Part shown: positions 28,474 through 38,309 of the stretch, piece by piece
Position numbering within the stretch: the stretch's first letter is position 1
How the letters are laid out: every line of letters starts with the position of its first letter
From: Gammaproteobacteria bacterium
GTDB lineage: Bacteria; Pseudomonadota; Gammaproteobacteria; Arenicellales; JAJDZL01
Length of the DNA: 46,105 nucleotides
Assembly (NCBI GenBank): GCA_022824665.1
Contig: JAJDZL010000159.1
Coordinates: forward strand, 1 to 46,105
Direction of reading: 5' to 3'
Program-made: the position numbers and the translations under genes
The notes under the pieces: model-generated
What the model saw: the letters and a program-made list of their open reading frames with translations, nothing else
What the model was told of the DNA's origin: nothing
Databases searched by the model: none

Positions 28474-29646
28474 ATGAAGAATATCCGGGACAAAACGAAG
28501 GCTGTCAGAGCTGGACAGATGCGAACAGCCGAAGCGGAGCATAGCGATCCGATATTCGCGACATCCAGTTTCGTATTCGACAGTGCTGAGCATGCAGCAC
28601 AAATGTTTAGCGAAGCGAAATCTGGCAACATTTATTCCAGATTTACCAATCCAACAACACGCGCGTTTGAGAAGCGACTCGCCAGTTTAGAGGACGCTCA
28701 ATTTTGCAGTGGCACAGCTTCGGGTATGTCTGCAATCCTGACGCTGTGTATGTGTGTATTGAAGTCGGGCGATCAAATTGCCGCATCAAGAGGGCTGTTT
28801 GGATCTACCGTGAGCCTTTTCGACAACATTCTTCGTCGGTTCGAAATCGAAACACGGTATTACTCTCCGGCTGAACTTGCCAGCGGTCAAATCAGTGCTG
28901 ATACCAGGATGATTTTTATCGAGACCCCTTCCAATCCGCTATGTGAGATTATCGATATCACCAGGCTAGCTCAAGTTACCAAGGGACTTAATGATTGCCT
29001 ATTGGTTGTCGATAATTGCGCCTGCACGCCAGTTTTGCAGCAACCATTGGCTCTTGGTGCAGATGTGGTTATTCACTCATCAACCAAGTTCCTGGACGGG
29101 CAGGGCAGAGCCGTTGGGGGTGCAGTTGTAACCAACGACGCCGACTTGGCCAAAGCGGTTGTGGGATTTTTGCGTACTGCAGGACCTTCAATGAGTCCAT
29201 TTAATGCGTGGATATTTCACAAAGGACTTGAGACACTTTTCGTACGCATGAAGGAGTGCTGTTCTAATGCCAATACGATCGCTCACTGGTTAACAGATCA
29301 ATCTTTAGTGGAAAAAGTTCACTATCCGGGCCTGAAATCTCACCCTGATCACGAACTCGCCACTCGCCAGCAAAGGGATTTTGGCGCACTATTGTCTTTT
29401 GAGGTTAAAGGAGGGCAGTCCGCAGCGTGGAAAGTGATCGACAGCGTTCAAATATTCTCGGTTACGGCAAATCTAGGTGATGCCAAGAGTACAATAACTC
29501 ATCCGACTTCGACGACACATGCCAGAGTGTCGGCATCCGACCGAAAACGCATGGCAATTCGTGATGGGCTAATTCGGATTTCAGTTGGTTTGGAAGATGT
29601 GCACGATCTGATCGAAGATCTTGAATGCGGGCTAAACTCAATCTAG
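28474..29646 (+). CDS. metZ: O-succinylhomoserine sulfhydrylase / trans-sulfuration enzyme (PLP, Cys/Met metabolism)
   Basis: TFP-type motifs YSRFTNPTTRAFEKRLASLE, VVDNCACTPVLQQPLALGADVVIHSSTKFLDGQGRAVGG. Confidence 0.9.
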   Translation: MKNIRDKTKAVRAGQMRTAEAEHSDPIFATSSFVFDSAEHAAQMFSEAKSGNIYSRFTNPTTRAFEKRLASLEDAQFCSGTASGMSAILTLCMCVLKSGDQIAASRGLFGSTVSLFDNILRRFEIETRYYSPAELASGQISADTRMIFIETPSNPLCEIIDITRLAQVTKGLNDCLLVVDNCACTPVLQQPLALGADVVIHSSTKFLDGQGRAVGGAVVTNDADLAKAVVGFLRTAGPSMSPFNAWIFHKGLETLFVRMKECCSNANTIAHWLTDQSLVEKVHYPGLKSHPDHELATRQQRDFGALLSFEVKGGQSAAWKVIDSVQIFSVTANLGDAKSTITHPTSTTHARVSASDRKRMAIRDGLIRISVGLEDVHDLIEDLECGLNSI

Positions 29647-29812
29647 AACACCTGTGTATTTTGTCGAGTCAGGGGTTCGAATCGTTTGTCAGAGGTAACA
29701 CCGCAGTTCATTCGGTGAACCATGGAATCAGACTAGCGGATTTTGCTAAGTGAGTGGTTCTCGGACTCGTGCTTGACATGATCCTTGGTTTCCGAATTTA
29801 CAGCATTGGTTG

Positions 29813-30112
29813 TCAATTTGGTTTGGTGTCATTATCAAAGACTTCAATTATTGAATTTGCATTTAGCACTTCGCCTATCCAAGTTTCCAACTGGCAAATC
29901 TGAGCTGATTCAATACGTTTCTCAAATGCTGGTGGCACATCGCCAAACCTTATAACCAGCAGGTATTGAAAAATTTCTCGAGTTCCATCTTCGAAACCTT
30001 TCTCGTGCCCTTCCGTACAACCCACCCTATGACCTTCATCATACCGTTCCTTTTTCCGGCCCTTAATCCACCGGTTTATGGACTTATGGTACTGTTTATA
30101 CATGTAATCCAA
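29813..30112 (-). CDS. Stand-alone Rpn C-terminal-domain ORF (fragment or RpnS-like small protein)
   Basis: MDYMYKQYHKSINRW...RFGDVPPAFEKRIESAQICQLETWIGEVLNANSIIEVFDND aligns by eye to the C-termini of both full-length Rpn ORFs. Confidence 0.65.
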   Translation of the reverse strand: MDYMYKQYHKSINRWIKGRKKERYDEGHRVGCTEGHEKGFEDGTREIFQYLLVIRFGDVPPAFEKRIESAQICQLETWIGEVLNANSIIEVFDNDTKPN

Positions 30113-30256
30113 TTTTCTGATCTCTACTAATCGAAAATAGCAGAAGCCTTGCTTGGCTTCATTGAGAAAATTCCTCGGACGGCTGTATTGGCATTTGGTG
30201 CTCTGCGAGTATTTCTATCATGCGCGAGTCAAAAAATGCACTCAAGTTGTCCAAAT

Positions 30257-30735
30257 TTAGTTGTTCAATACCTCTTCAAATTTGAAATAAGTCTCCACAA
30301 TCTCCACAGAGTTTGCCACGAAGACCCACTTGTACAAATGTTCAAATTGCTCAAAGTCAAAAGATTCAATACGCGAAATACATTCTGGCGATATAGAGCC
30401 AAATTTCTGCACCAGAAGGTTCTGTAAAATGCATCGAGTTGCTTTTTCAAAGCCTAGCGTATATCCGTCCGCACGACCTTGTCTCAAGCCTTTTATGAAA
30501 CCTGCCTCAATCAATGCCTGTTCCCAAGCCTCGTAAAACGTATCAAAGTTGTCCGATGACGGGTCATCCAGAAATGCCTTACGCGCTTCTTCCGCTAATT
30601 TTACAGATTGTTTGTACTTTTCGATGAATTGACTCATAAAAATTTTCAAACACCTGCTTTAGTTCCTGATTCTCCGGTTCACCCGACTGCCACCTTCTGG
30701 CTGTTCGCACGGTAGACCAGACCTTTTTGTGCGTG
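30257..30735 (-). pseudogene. Degenerate Rpn remnant (N-terminal nuclease domain missing, frameshift near 30648)
   Basis: ORF 30257..30649 has Rpn C-terminal domain; upstream bases in another frame encode VWSTVRTARRWQSGEPENQELKQVFENF, matching ALTAVQAARRWLSDAPEDRELKQAF of the intact copy. Confidence 0.7.
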
Positions 30736-30830
30736 GTACCAAAATTATACTGACAGTGCCAATTTAAGCGAACTACGATGTCTCAACAAAATTTATGGTA
30801 AATGCTGAAATCTGGAATTCTGGCAGATCC

Positions 30831-30903
30831 ATGCACCAAAATGGTGCGTTTTGAAAGTTTTCGCCCGGCGAACAGAACTGCTCAATGCACCATTTTGGTG
30901 CAT
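30831..30903. repeat. Composite triple-hairpin repeat, copy B
   Basis: atgcaccaaaatggtgcg (30831-30848) / ttcgcccggcgaa (30860-30872) / atgcaccattttggtgcat (30885-30903). Confidence 0.9.
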
Positions 30904-30922
30904 TACAGTCGCATCAGTAATA

Positions 30923-31939
30923 TCAGGATGAGTTCGAATTTCCAGAATTCGGTCTATCGATAGCGCCTTTACCGTTGAATACTTCTTCCAAAGAATTCGC
31001 ACCAATGATCCGGTTGATCCATTGATCAAGCTGCTCAAATTGAGCTGAATCAATACGTTTCAATTTGGCGGCTGGCACAGTGCCAAACTTTTGCGCTAAC
31101 AGATTCTGCAGGGTGCGTCGAATTCCTTCTTCCAGACCTTCCTGCTTCGTGTTTGCTTCCCAACTGTTTATGGACTTTATGAACTGCTTACTCATGTAAT
31201 CCATCTCTATTTCCTCCATCTCTATTTCCTCCATAATTTTGGCAAATTGTGGAAAATTTGTGCTGACGTGAATAATAAAAAGATCAGTAAACGCCTGCTT
31301 TAGCTCCCGGTCCTCCGGTGCATCCGATAGCCATCTTCGCGCTGCCTGCACGGCTGTCAAGGCCTGAGTGACTGTGCGACTGTAGATTATACCGAGTAGC
31401 GCCAGGTATAGCGAGCGCTGTGCGGGCAGCTGCTCCACCACCCGCTGCCGTTCCTCGACCAGCTGATAGCCGATTGACGGCAGGTGCGCCTGTAATTCAG
31501 CATCGTCAAGCTGGTCAAACATCCGGTGCACATTGCGCGGCACGTTCCAGCGCCGTTCACCGTGATAGCACACTGTGGCAAGTACAGGCGGCAGGTGGTC
31601 TTTTGTACGAAACTTGCGCTCTTTGGTCACGGATTCGAGTAGCAGTGCGCTATACACCAGGATGCGTAGTGGCATATTGGGGTCTGGCCGGCTCTGGAAC
31701 TCGAACGGGAAACAGATCAGATCAGTTGAGTCTTTGAGTGTGCACAGCCACACGCTGTCGGTATAGCGCACTTTGAAGTCTTTGGAGATGAGCTCGGCGG
31801 GTGCGCGTTTGAGGGTTGCGAAGTCGAGTTGACTGATGAGGTGTGGGTGGTTGTGGAAGATTTCCCGAAGTGCGTCTTCAACGAACTTTCGGTAGGAGAA
31901 GAAGTCCTTGTACTTGGGGTCTTTTCGATCAACACTCAT
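30923..31939 (-). CDS. Rpn family recombination-promoting nuclease/putative transposase (YhgA-like)
   Basis: DPKYKDFFSYRKFVEDALREIF, FPFEFQSRPDPNMPLRILVYSALL (ExQ-type PD-(D/E)XK), PPVLATVCYHGERRWNVP. Confidence 0.88.
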   Translation of the reverse strand: MSVDRKDPKYKDFFSYRKFVEDALREIFHNHPHLISQLDFATLKRAPAELISKDFKVRYTDSVWLCTLKDSTDLICFPFEFQSRPDPNMPLRILVYSALLLESVTKERKFRTKDHLPPVLATVCYHGERRWNVPRNVHRMFDQLDDAELQAHLPSIGYQLVEERQRVVEQLPAQRSLYLALLGIIYSRTVTQALTAVQAARRWLSDAPEDRELKQAFTDLFIIHVSTNFPQFAKIMEEIEMEEIEMDYMSKQFIKSINSWEANTKQEGLEEGIRRTLQNLLAQKFGTVPAAKLKRIDSAQFEQLDQWINRIIGANSLEEVFNGKGAIDRPNSGNSNSS

Positions 31940-32279
31940 CAGGTCACCGGCTAATGGATCAGGCATAAATGACTTTGGCGGCTGTACCTTGACCTGGTCA
32001 ACACAATTGCCTGACGAGGACTTGATACAGCGGCCCAGGTTATGATGAGCTATGAAGAATTAACGGGCAACGATTAATTCATTTTCCAATAGCAACAGTT
32101 TTTTCGAGGTGAGAAAATGGACATTCCGACTGCCACGATAGCAGTCTGAATAGGTGATATGGGAAGCAAGCGGCACAAGAAATTCAATCGCGCCGTTGAA
32201 TGCGATGACAATGAAATCCAGCTCAGCTCAGGTCAGGGGTGTGCGGTGTGGAACGCATCTATAGTTGGTGGGTGAAAGA

Positions 32280-33200
32280 CTATTGCTGATTCGAAAAACC
32301 CAAAGATGCACTTGCGACTCGCGAAGCCGGACCTCTTTTCAAGTAAGAGAATACGAATTCAGATACCTCAAGAAGTTCATTCAGATTTACGCCAGTGTTT
32401 ACGCCCATTCCATTGAGCATGTAAACAACATCCTCGGTTGCGACATTACCGCTCGCGCCACCAGCGTAAGGACAGCCGCCTAGTCCGCCAATTGAACTGT
32501 CAATAACTGAAATGCCGTGTTCCAGGGCTATCAGTATGTTTGGCAGAGCTTGTCCAAAAGTATCGTGAAAGTGAACGGCTATGGATGCAGGTTCGCATAT
32601 ACCACTTAATGCACGAAGCAGACTACGTGTCGAACTGATCGTTCCGACACCAATTGTGTCTCCAAGAGAGACTTCGTAGCAGCCTAACTCAAATAGATGT
32701 TCGACCACTGGCACCACCTGTTCGGGTGATACCTTCCCTTCGTAAGGACATCCAAGCACACAGGAAACGTATCCTCTTACAGGAACATTTAGCTGCCTGG
32801 ACTTTTCGATTACCGGTTTAAACCTCTCAAAAGACTGAGCGATGCTACAGTTTATGTTCTTTTGCGAAAATGACTCTGTAGCTGCCGAAAATATTGCGAT
32901 TTGATCGACATCCGCCGCGACTGCCGCATCAAGGCCGATCATATTGGGTACCAGTGCAACCAAGTCAACATCATCCCGACGGGTAACCTTGTCTAATACT
33001 TCATCGGTGCTGGCCATTTGCGGAACCCACTTCGGCGATACGAAGCTACCAACTTCCACAGTACTGAGCCCGCAATCGGACAGTTGATTGACAAGCTCAG
33101 CCCTGAACTCTGCGCTTGTGTGTTCCGGTTCATTCTGGAGTCCGTCGCGAGGCCCGACCTCGACCAGACGTACATCAACACCCTTTGTTGCTTTAATCAC
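32280..33200 (-). CDS. mvaB: Hydroxymethylglutaryl-CoA lyase
   Basis: VRLVEVGPRDGLQNE, RGYVSCVLGCPYEGKVSPEQV, GGLGGCPYAGGASGNVATEDVVYML; probable GTG start at 33200. Confidence 0.92.
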   Translation of the reverse strand: MIKATKGVDVRLVEVGPRDGLQNEPEHTSAEFRAELVNQLSDCGLSTVEVGSFVSPKWVPQMASTDEVLDKVTRRDDVDLVALVPNMIGLDAAVAADVDQIAIFSAATESFSQKNINCSIAQSFERFKPVIEKSRQLNVPVRGYVSCVLGCPYEGKVSPEQVVPVVEHLFELGCYEVSLGDTIGVGTISSTRSLLRALSGICEPASIAVHFHDTFGQALPNILIALEHGISVIDSSIGGLGGCPYAGGASGNVATEDVVYMLNGMGVNTGVNLNELLEVSEFVFSYLKRGPASRVASASLGFSNQQ

Positions 33201-33201
33201 G

Positions 33202-35226
33202 TCACTTGACCGAGGTGGGCTTGATCGGTTCGACGAGTGCACAACTTGCACCTTCTTCGACCAACTGGTTTTCTCGATATTCGATCGCCGACACAATCCC
33301 GTCTATGGGACTTGTGATTTGATGTTCCATTTTCATTGCTTCGATCACGATCAGGCATTGTCCTGCGGAGACGATTTCACCTTTTTTGACCATCACCCGG
33401 GCGACTCTGCCCGGCAGCGGTGCAATCAGTGAATCGGAATCTCCACTTCCAGCCCTCGCCGTCGACAACCTGTCCGACAAAGTGATTTCATACTGTTTGC
33501 AGTGCCGAAACAAGCAGATTTTGTCGTTAATCTGAACAACCGTTGCAAGCCAGTTGATTCCATCGATATTGGCCCCGGCAAAATCAGATTCCAACCGAAT
33601 ATCTTGGCAAACCAGTGTGCGCCCCTTATGCCGGACGACAACATGGTTCCGTCCAAACTGTCCGATAACGTTGTAGACTCTATCTTCGAATTCGAAACTG
33701 CATGCGAATTCTTTCTGTGAATTGACTCGCCAGCCATTCATCAGGCGCCACGGTGAGTAATAATCATGATTTTGAGTGCAGCCCGATGAATAGTTATTGA
33801 CGAGTTGTCTTTCTACGAATAGCATCGCAAGTGCAAGAAGTTCGTCGGGTAAGGTGCTGTCTTCCGAGACTAGTTCCGATAGATGCGATTCAACGAAAGT
33901 AACGTCAATTGAATGAGCCTGAAACGCTGAACTTTGAATCAGATTGGACACAAATTCAGTATTCGTCTGAACACCAACAACTTTCAGCCTATCCAATGCT
34001 TCGTACAAGCGCTTGATAGACTCATCTCGCTCTATGTCCCAGACGATAAGTTTCGCAATCAATGGATCATAGTGCAGGTCTACTAAATCGTCACTTTGCA
34101 CACCGGAATGAATTTGCAGCTTGTCCGATTGCGCTGGAAATTTGAGGTATTCGATACGGCCAGGAGAAGGCAAAAAATCTTTCGCTGGATTTTCCGCATA
34201 AATTCGAGCCTGAATCGAATGTCCAATGGGTGCGGTTGGCAACTCGAGTTCAGAAATTGACTCACCAGCAGCAATTTGCAGCTGCAACTCGACGAGGTCA
34301 GTGTGCGTTACCTGTTCCGTAACCGGATGTTCGACCTGTAGCCTAGTGTTCATTTCCATGAAATAGAAAGTATCGTTGGCATACAGAAACTCAACCGTAC
34401 CGACACTGTGGTAGTTCAGCATTCTTGCAAGGGACATAGCGGCATCGTACATTTGCTGTCGTGTCCTCTCGCTGATTCCGGGTGCAGGCGCCTCTTCTAC
34501 AATTTTCTGAAATCGACGTTGCGCGGTACAGTCTCTATCAAACAAATGAGTTACGTTGCCGTGCTTGTCTGCCGCGATTTGCACCTCTATATGTCTAGCC
34601 GGATTGAGGTACTTTTCGACAATTACAAGGTTATCGTTGAAAAACTCTTGTGCCTGCGCCCGTGCTGTATGTAATCCGCTCCAGAATTGTTCTTCTGATT
34701 CAACAATAACCATGCCTCGTCCGCCACCACCCAATGCCGCCTTGATCAAAACTGGAAATCCAATCTCGCGAACACGTTCAAGTGTGGTTTTGTCATCCAT
34801 TTCGGCTTCGCGATGTCCGGGCAATATCGGAACATCTGCACGTTCGGCGATTTTTGCAGCGTTCGCTTTCGAAGCCATCAGCCGAATTGCTTGTGCAGAT
34901 GGGCCGATAAACTCGATGCCTTCTTGCATGCAGGCTTCACTCAATTGGCTGTTTTCGGACAAAAATCCATACCCTGGGTGAATTGCATCAGCATTCATCT
35001 GTCGCGCTGCTTGCATAATTCGTTCAAGATTCAGATAGCTCTCAGCAGCACGAGAAGCACCTATATATACCGCCTGATCAGCCATCCGAACGTGCATGGC
35101 GTCGCGATCAGCGTCGGAATAGACTGCGACTGAAGGAATATTGAGGCGGCGCGCAGTTCGAATGATTCGACAGGCAATTTCTCCGCGGTTTGCGATTAGC
35201 AGTTTTTGAAACAACTGTTCAGTCAC
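33202..35226 (-). CDS. liuD: Methylcrotonyl-CoA carboxylase biotin-containing alpha subunit
   Basis: Biotin carboxylase N-terminus (LIANRGEIACRIIRTARRL), ATP-grasp GGGGRGMVIV, biotinyl domain VIEAMKMEHQI. Confidence 0.92.
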   Translation of the reverse strand: MTEQLFQKLLIANRGEIACRIIRTARRLNIPSVAVYSDADRDAMHVRMADQAVYIGASRAAESYLNLERIMQAARQMNADAIHPGYGFLSENSQLSEACMQEGIEFIGPSAQAIRLMASKANAAKIAERADVPILPGHREAEMDDKTTLERVREIGFPVLIKAALGGGGRGMVIVESEEQFWSGLHTARAQAQEFFNDNLVIVEKYLNPARHIEVQIAADKHGNVTHLFDRDCTAQRRFQKIVEEAPAPGISERTRQQMYDAAMSLARMLNYHSVGTVEFLYANDTFYFMEMNTRLQVEHPVTEQVTHTDLVELQLQIAAGESISELELPTAPIGHSIQARIYAENPAKDFLPSPGRIEYLKFPAQSDKLQIHSGVQSDDLVDLHYDPLIAKLIVWDIERDESIKRLYEALDRLKVVGVQTNTEFVSNLIQSSAFQAHSIDVTFVESHLSELVSEDSTLPDELLALAMLFVERQLVNNYSSGCTQNHDYYSPWRLMNGWRVNSQKEFACSFEFEDRVYNVIGQFGRNHVVVRHKGRTLVCQDIRLESDFAGANIDGINWLATVVQINDKICLFRHCKQYEITLSDRLSTARAGSGDSDSLIAPLPGRVARVMVKKGEIVSAGQCLIVIEAMKMEHQITSPIDGIVSAIEYRENQLVEEGASCALVEPIKPTSVK

Positions 35227-36028
35227 TTTCGGAAGTACGCCAATTTGGATGCCGTTTGGCTAAAAATGCCTCAACACCTTCCTGACCTTCTTGGCTCGCA
35301 CGAATTATTGAGATTAAACGCGCGGTGTACATCTGAAGCTCATCATCTATTTGCCGCGTTAGAAAATTCGAAATTAACGATTTTGCAGCAAATTGGGCAG
35401 CCGGGCCGCTACTGAGAAGCTCGTCCAAAATTCTTGACTCAATTTCTGGAATCGCTTGAGAATCGCCGCATTCGTGGACCAGCCCAGTCGATCGCGCAGT
35501 TGCCGCATCGAAGCGCTCTCCAGTCAGAAAGTAACGTTTCGCAACTCTCGGTCCGATCGCATTGACAACATAAGGACCAATCACTGATGGAATTAGTCCA
35601 AGTTTTACTTCTGACAGGCTGAATTTAGCCGACTGATCTGAAATGACGATGTCACAGCAGGCAACCAGACCAACCCCACCGCCAAAAACAGCACCATGCA
35701 CAGTCGCGACGGTGGGTCTTGGGAAGCTGTAAAGCGCATACATCATCTGCGCCATCTGCATTGCGTCGTGATAGTTTTCAGCGCTAGCATAGTGAGACGA
35801 GCGTTGCATCCAGTTGAGGTCGGCACCGGCGCAAAAGCTCCTGCCCGTACCTTTGACACAGAGTACGCGAATACTAGTATCTTCCTTTAATTGCTCAAGT
35901 GCGCTTGAAATCTCCTCAATCATGAGTTCATTGAATGCATTGTGAACTTCGGGACGGTTCAACCGCAATGTGTAAATTCCGGTGCGACTGGTTTCCAGTC
36001 GAATGGTGTTAAAATCCTTGCTCGACAT
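35219..36028 (-). CDS. liuC: Enoyl-CoA hydratase/isomerase family (methylglutaconyl-CoA hydratase)
   Basis: SFCAGADLNWM, GAVFGGGVGLVACCDIVIS; operon context. Confidence 0.9.
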   Translation of the reverse strand: MSSKDFNTIRLETSRTGIYTLRLNRPEVHNAFNELMIEEISSALEQLKEDTSIRVLCVKGTGRSFCAGADLNWMQRSSHYASAENYHDAMQMAQMMYALYSFPRPTVATVHGAVFGGGVGLVACCDIVISDQSAKFSLSEVKLGLIPSVIGPYVVNAIGPRVAKRYFLTGERFDAATARSTGLVHECGDSQAIPEIESRILDELLSSGPAAQFAAKSLISNFLTRQIDDELQMYTARLISIIRASQEGQEGVEAFLAKRHPNWRTSESD

Positions 36029-36036
36029 AGCGGCCG

Positions 36037-37638
36037 CTACATTCTGAAAATTCCAAATTTGGTCGGTAATGATGGTGCGTTATAAGCAGCAGACAATCCA
36101 AGCCCCAATACGGTGCGCGTATCGGCCGGGTCAATGATTCCGTCATCCCAGAGCCGTGCACTTGAATAGTACGGCTGCCCCTCGGATTCATACTGGTCGA
36201 GTATTTGCTGCTTGAATTGCAGCTGTTCGTGTTCGGGCCAGGACTCAGATTTCATACTGTCCAGCCGCACCTGGCTCAGTACGTTGCCGGCCTGTTCGCC
36301 ACCCATCACAGATATTCTGGCATTCGGCCACATCCACAAGAACCGGGGTGAATAGGCGCGCCCGCACATGGCATAGTTTCCCGCGCCAAAACTGCCACCA
36401 ATGATCACTGTGAATTTTGGTACCTTGGCGCACGCAACAGCAGTAACCATCTTTGCTCCGTCCTTTGCAATACCGCCCGATTCATACTTCTTGCCAACCA
36501 TAAAGCCGGCGATATTCTGCAGAAAAACCAGGGCAATATTTCTCTGGCAGCAAATTTCAATAAAGTGAGTCGCCTTCAATGCGGATTCGGAGTACAAAAT
36601 TCCATTGTTTGCAATGATGCCGACCGGGTAACCCATCAAATGGGCGAATCCACAAACGAGCGTATCGCCATATAGCTGCTTGAATTCATGAAATTCGCTG
36701 CCGTCAGTAATCCGAGCAATAATTTCGCGCACATCATAGGACTGACGAAGGTCAGTGGGGACTATGCCGTAAATTTCATTCGCTTCATAAAGTGGTTCAC
36801 GCGGTTTTCGCAATTCTATTGTGAGATGTTTTTTGCGATTTAGATTACCGACTATTTCTCGTATGATCGACAACGCATGTGGATCATCATCCGCGCGGTG
36901 GTCTGTTATTCCGGATTGTTTCGAGTGTACTTCAGCGCCACCAAGATCTTCTGCTGAGACGCGCTCACCGGTGGCTGCTTTGACCAGCGGCGGGCCACCC
37001 AGGAATATAGTGCCCTGACCTCGAACGATGACAGATTCATCGCACATTGAAGGTACATAAGCACCGCCGGCTGTGCACGAACCCATGACCGCTGCAATCT
37101 GGGGTATTCCGGCTGCAGACATATTGGCCTGATTGAAGAAAATCCTGCCGAAATGTTCCCGATCCGGAAAAACCTCATCCTGTCTGGGCAAGAAAGCACC
37201 GCCGGAGTCGACAAGGTAAATACAGGGCAGATTGTTCTGCGCAGCAATTTCCTGGGCCCGCAAGTGCTTCTTGACCGTAAGTGGGTAGTAAGTTCCACCT
37301 TTAACAGTCGCATCGTTTGCGAAAATCATGCATTCCCTGCCACTAATCGGACCGATACCGGTAATAATGCCTGCTGACGGCACTTCATTGCCATACATTT
37401 CGTAAGCGGCGTACGGTGCAATTTCAAGAAACGGTGCGCCGCGATCGAGTACAAGTGCAATCCTTTCGCGCGCCAGCAATTTGCCACGTGCTTGATGCTT
37501 TTGCCGGGCTCGCTCACTGCCGCCTAAGTGAATTGTGTTGAGCTTGTCTTTGAGGTCACCGACCAAGTCCGACATCACGCGGCTGCGTTCATTGAACTCA
37601 GGTGATTGTCTGTTGATATTTGAGTTGATGGCCGGCAT
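36037..37638 (-). CDS. liuB: Methylcrotonyl-CoA carboxylase carboxyltransferase beta subunit
   Basis: [79 protein letters not shown]. Confidence 0.93.
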   Translation of the reverse strand: MPAINSNINRQSPEFNERSRVMSDLVGDLKDKLNTIHLGGSERARQKHQARGKLLARERIALVLDRGAPFLEIAPYAAYEMYGNEVPSAGIITGIGPISGRECMIFANDATVKGGTYYPLTVKKHLRAQEIAAQNNLPCIYLVDSGGAFLPRQDEVFPDREHFGRIFFNQANMSAAGIPQIAAVMGSCTAGGAYVPSMCDESVIVRGQGTIFLGGPPLVKAATGERVSAEDLGGAEVHSKQSGITDHRADDDPHALSIIREIVGNLNRKKHLTIELRKPREPLYEANEIYGIVPTDLRQSYDVREIIARITDGSEFHEFKQLYGDTLVCGFAHLMGYPVGIIANNGILYSESALKATHFIEICCQRNIALVFLQNIAGFMVGKKYESGGIAKDGAKMVTAVACAKVPKFTVIIGGSFGAGNYAMCGRAYSPRFLWMWPNARISVMGGEQAGNVLSQVRLDSMKSESWPEHEQLQFKQQILDQYESEGQPYYSSARLWDDGIIDPADTRTVLGLGLSAAYNAPSLPTKFGIFRM

Positions 37639-37673
37639 GGTCGGGGCGCAATGCTGAATACAAAAAAGTCCGG

Positions 37674-38279
37674 CTACCAGCCACCGGATTTCACCCAGGC
37701 TTCAAGCACACTGAGTCGGTCATGCCCCCAAAACGGTTCTCCGTCAACGACAAAAAAGGGCGAGCCGAAAACCTGTTGTTCAATTGCTCGATCAGTCGCG
37801 GCGCGAACCTTGAGTTTGATGTCAGGATCTTGCAGCGCAGCGGCGACTTCATCTGCAACAAACTGTTGTTGTGTCGCAATCTCGACGATAAGCTCAGGTG
37901 TTGAGATATTCTGATTTTCGGCGAAATATGCACGAAAAATAGCCTGTGCGAGTCGTTTGGCTGGTATCGTTCCGTGGTTCTCGCTGGCCCAGTAGTATGC
38001 CCGACAGGCGGCGACAGTGGCAACCGGAAACACGCTTGGCAAGGCAAACTGAATGCCGTGGTAGCGGGCGACTCGCTTCAGGTCCAACTCACTATAGCTG
38101 TTGATCATGGGAATCTGCACCAGGGGCTTGCGCCCGGTTACCTTCATTACAGCGCCCATGAGATAGGGCCGCCAAATGACATTGCAATCGCAGCGCGTAG
38201 CAAAGTCATCAACAAGCTCGCTTGAAAAATAACCGTAAGGCGACGAAAAATCAAAGTAAAAATCGACGGTCTTGCTCAT
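37674..38279 (-). CDS. 2-hydroxychromene-2-carboxylate isomerase / DsbA-family oxidoreductase
   Basis: [59 protein letters not shown]. Confidence 0.88.
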   Translation of the reverse strand: MSKTVDFYFDFSSPYGYFSSELVDDFATRCDCNVIWRPYLMGAVMKVTGRKPLVQIPMINSYSELDLKRVARYHGIQFALPSVFPVATVAACRAYYWASENHGTIPAKRLAQAIFRAYFAENQNISTPELIVEIATQQQFVADEVAAALQDPDIKLKVRAATDRAIEQQVFGSPFFVVDGEPFWGHDRLSVLEAWVKSGGW

Positions 38280-38309
38280 TGCTTGAATCTCCTTCAGACT
38301 CCGGTTGCT

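Noticed and set aside
29660-29700. GGTTCGAATC T-loop-like motif after metZ (possible tRNA 3' end/att)
   Set aside because: No matching T-stem, acceptor stem or anticodon arm nearby; isolated motif.
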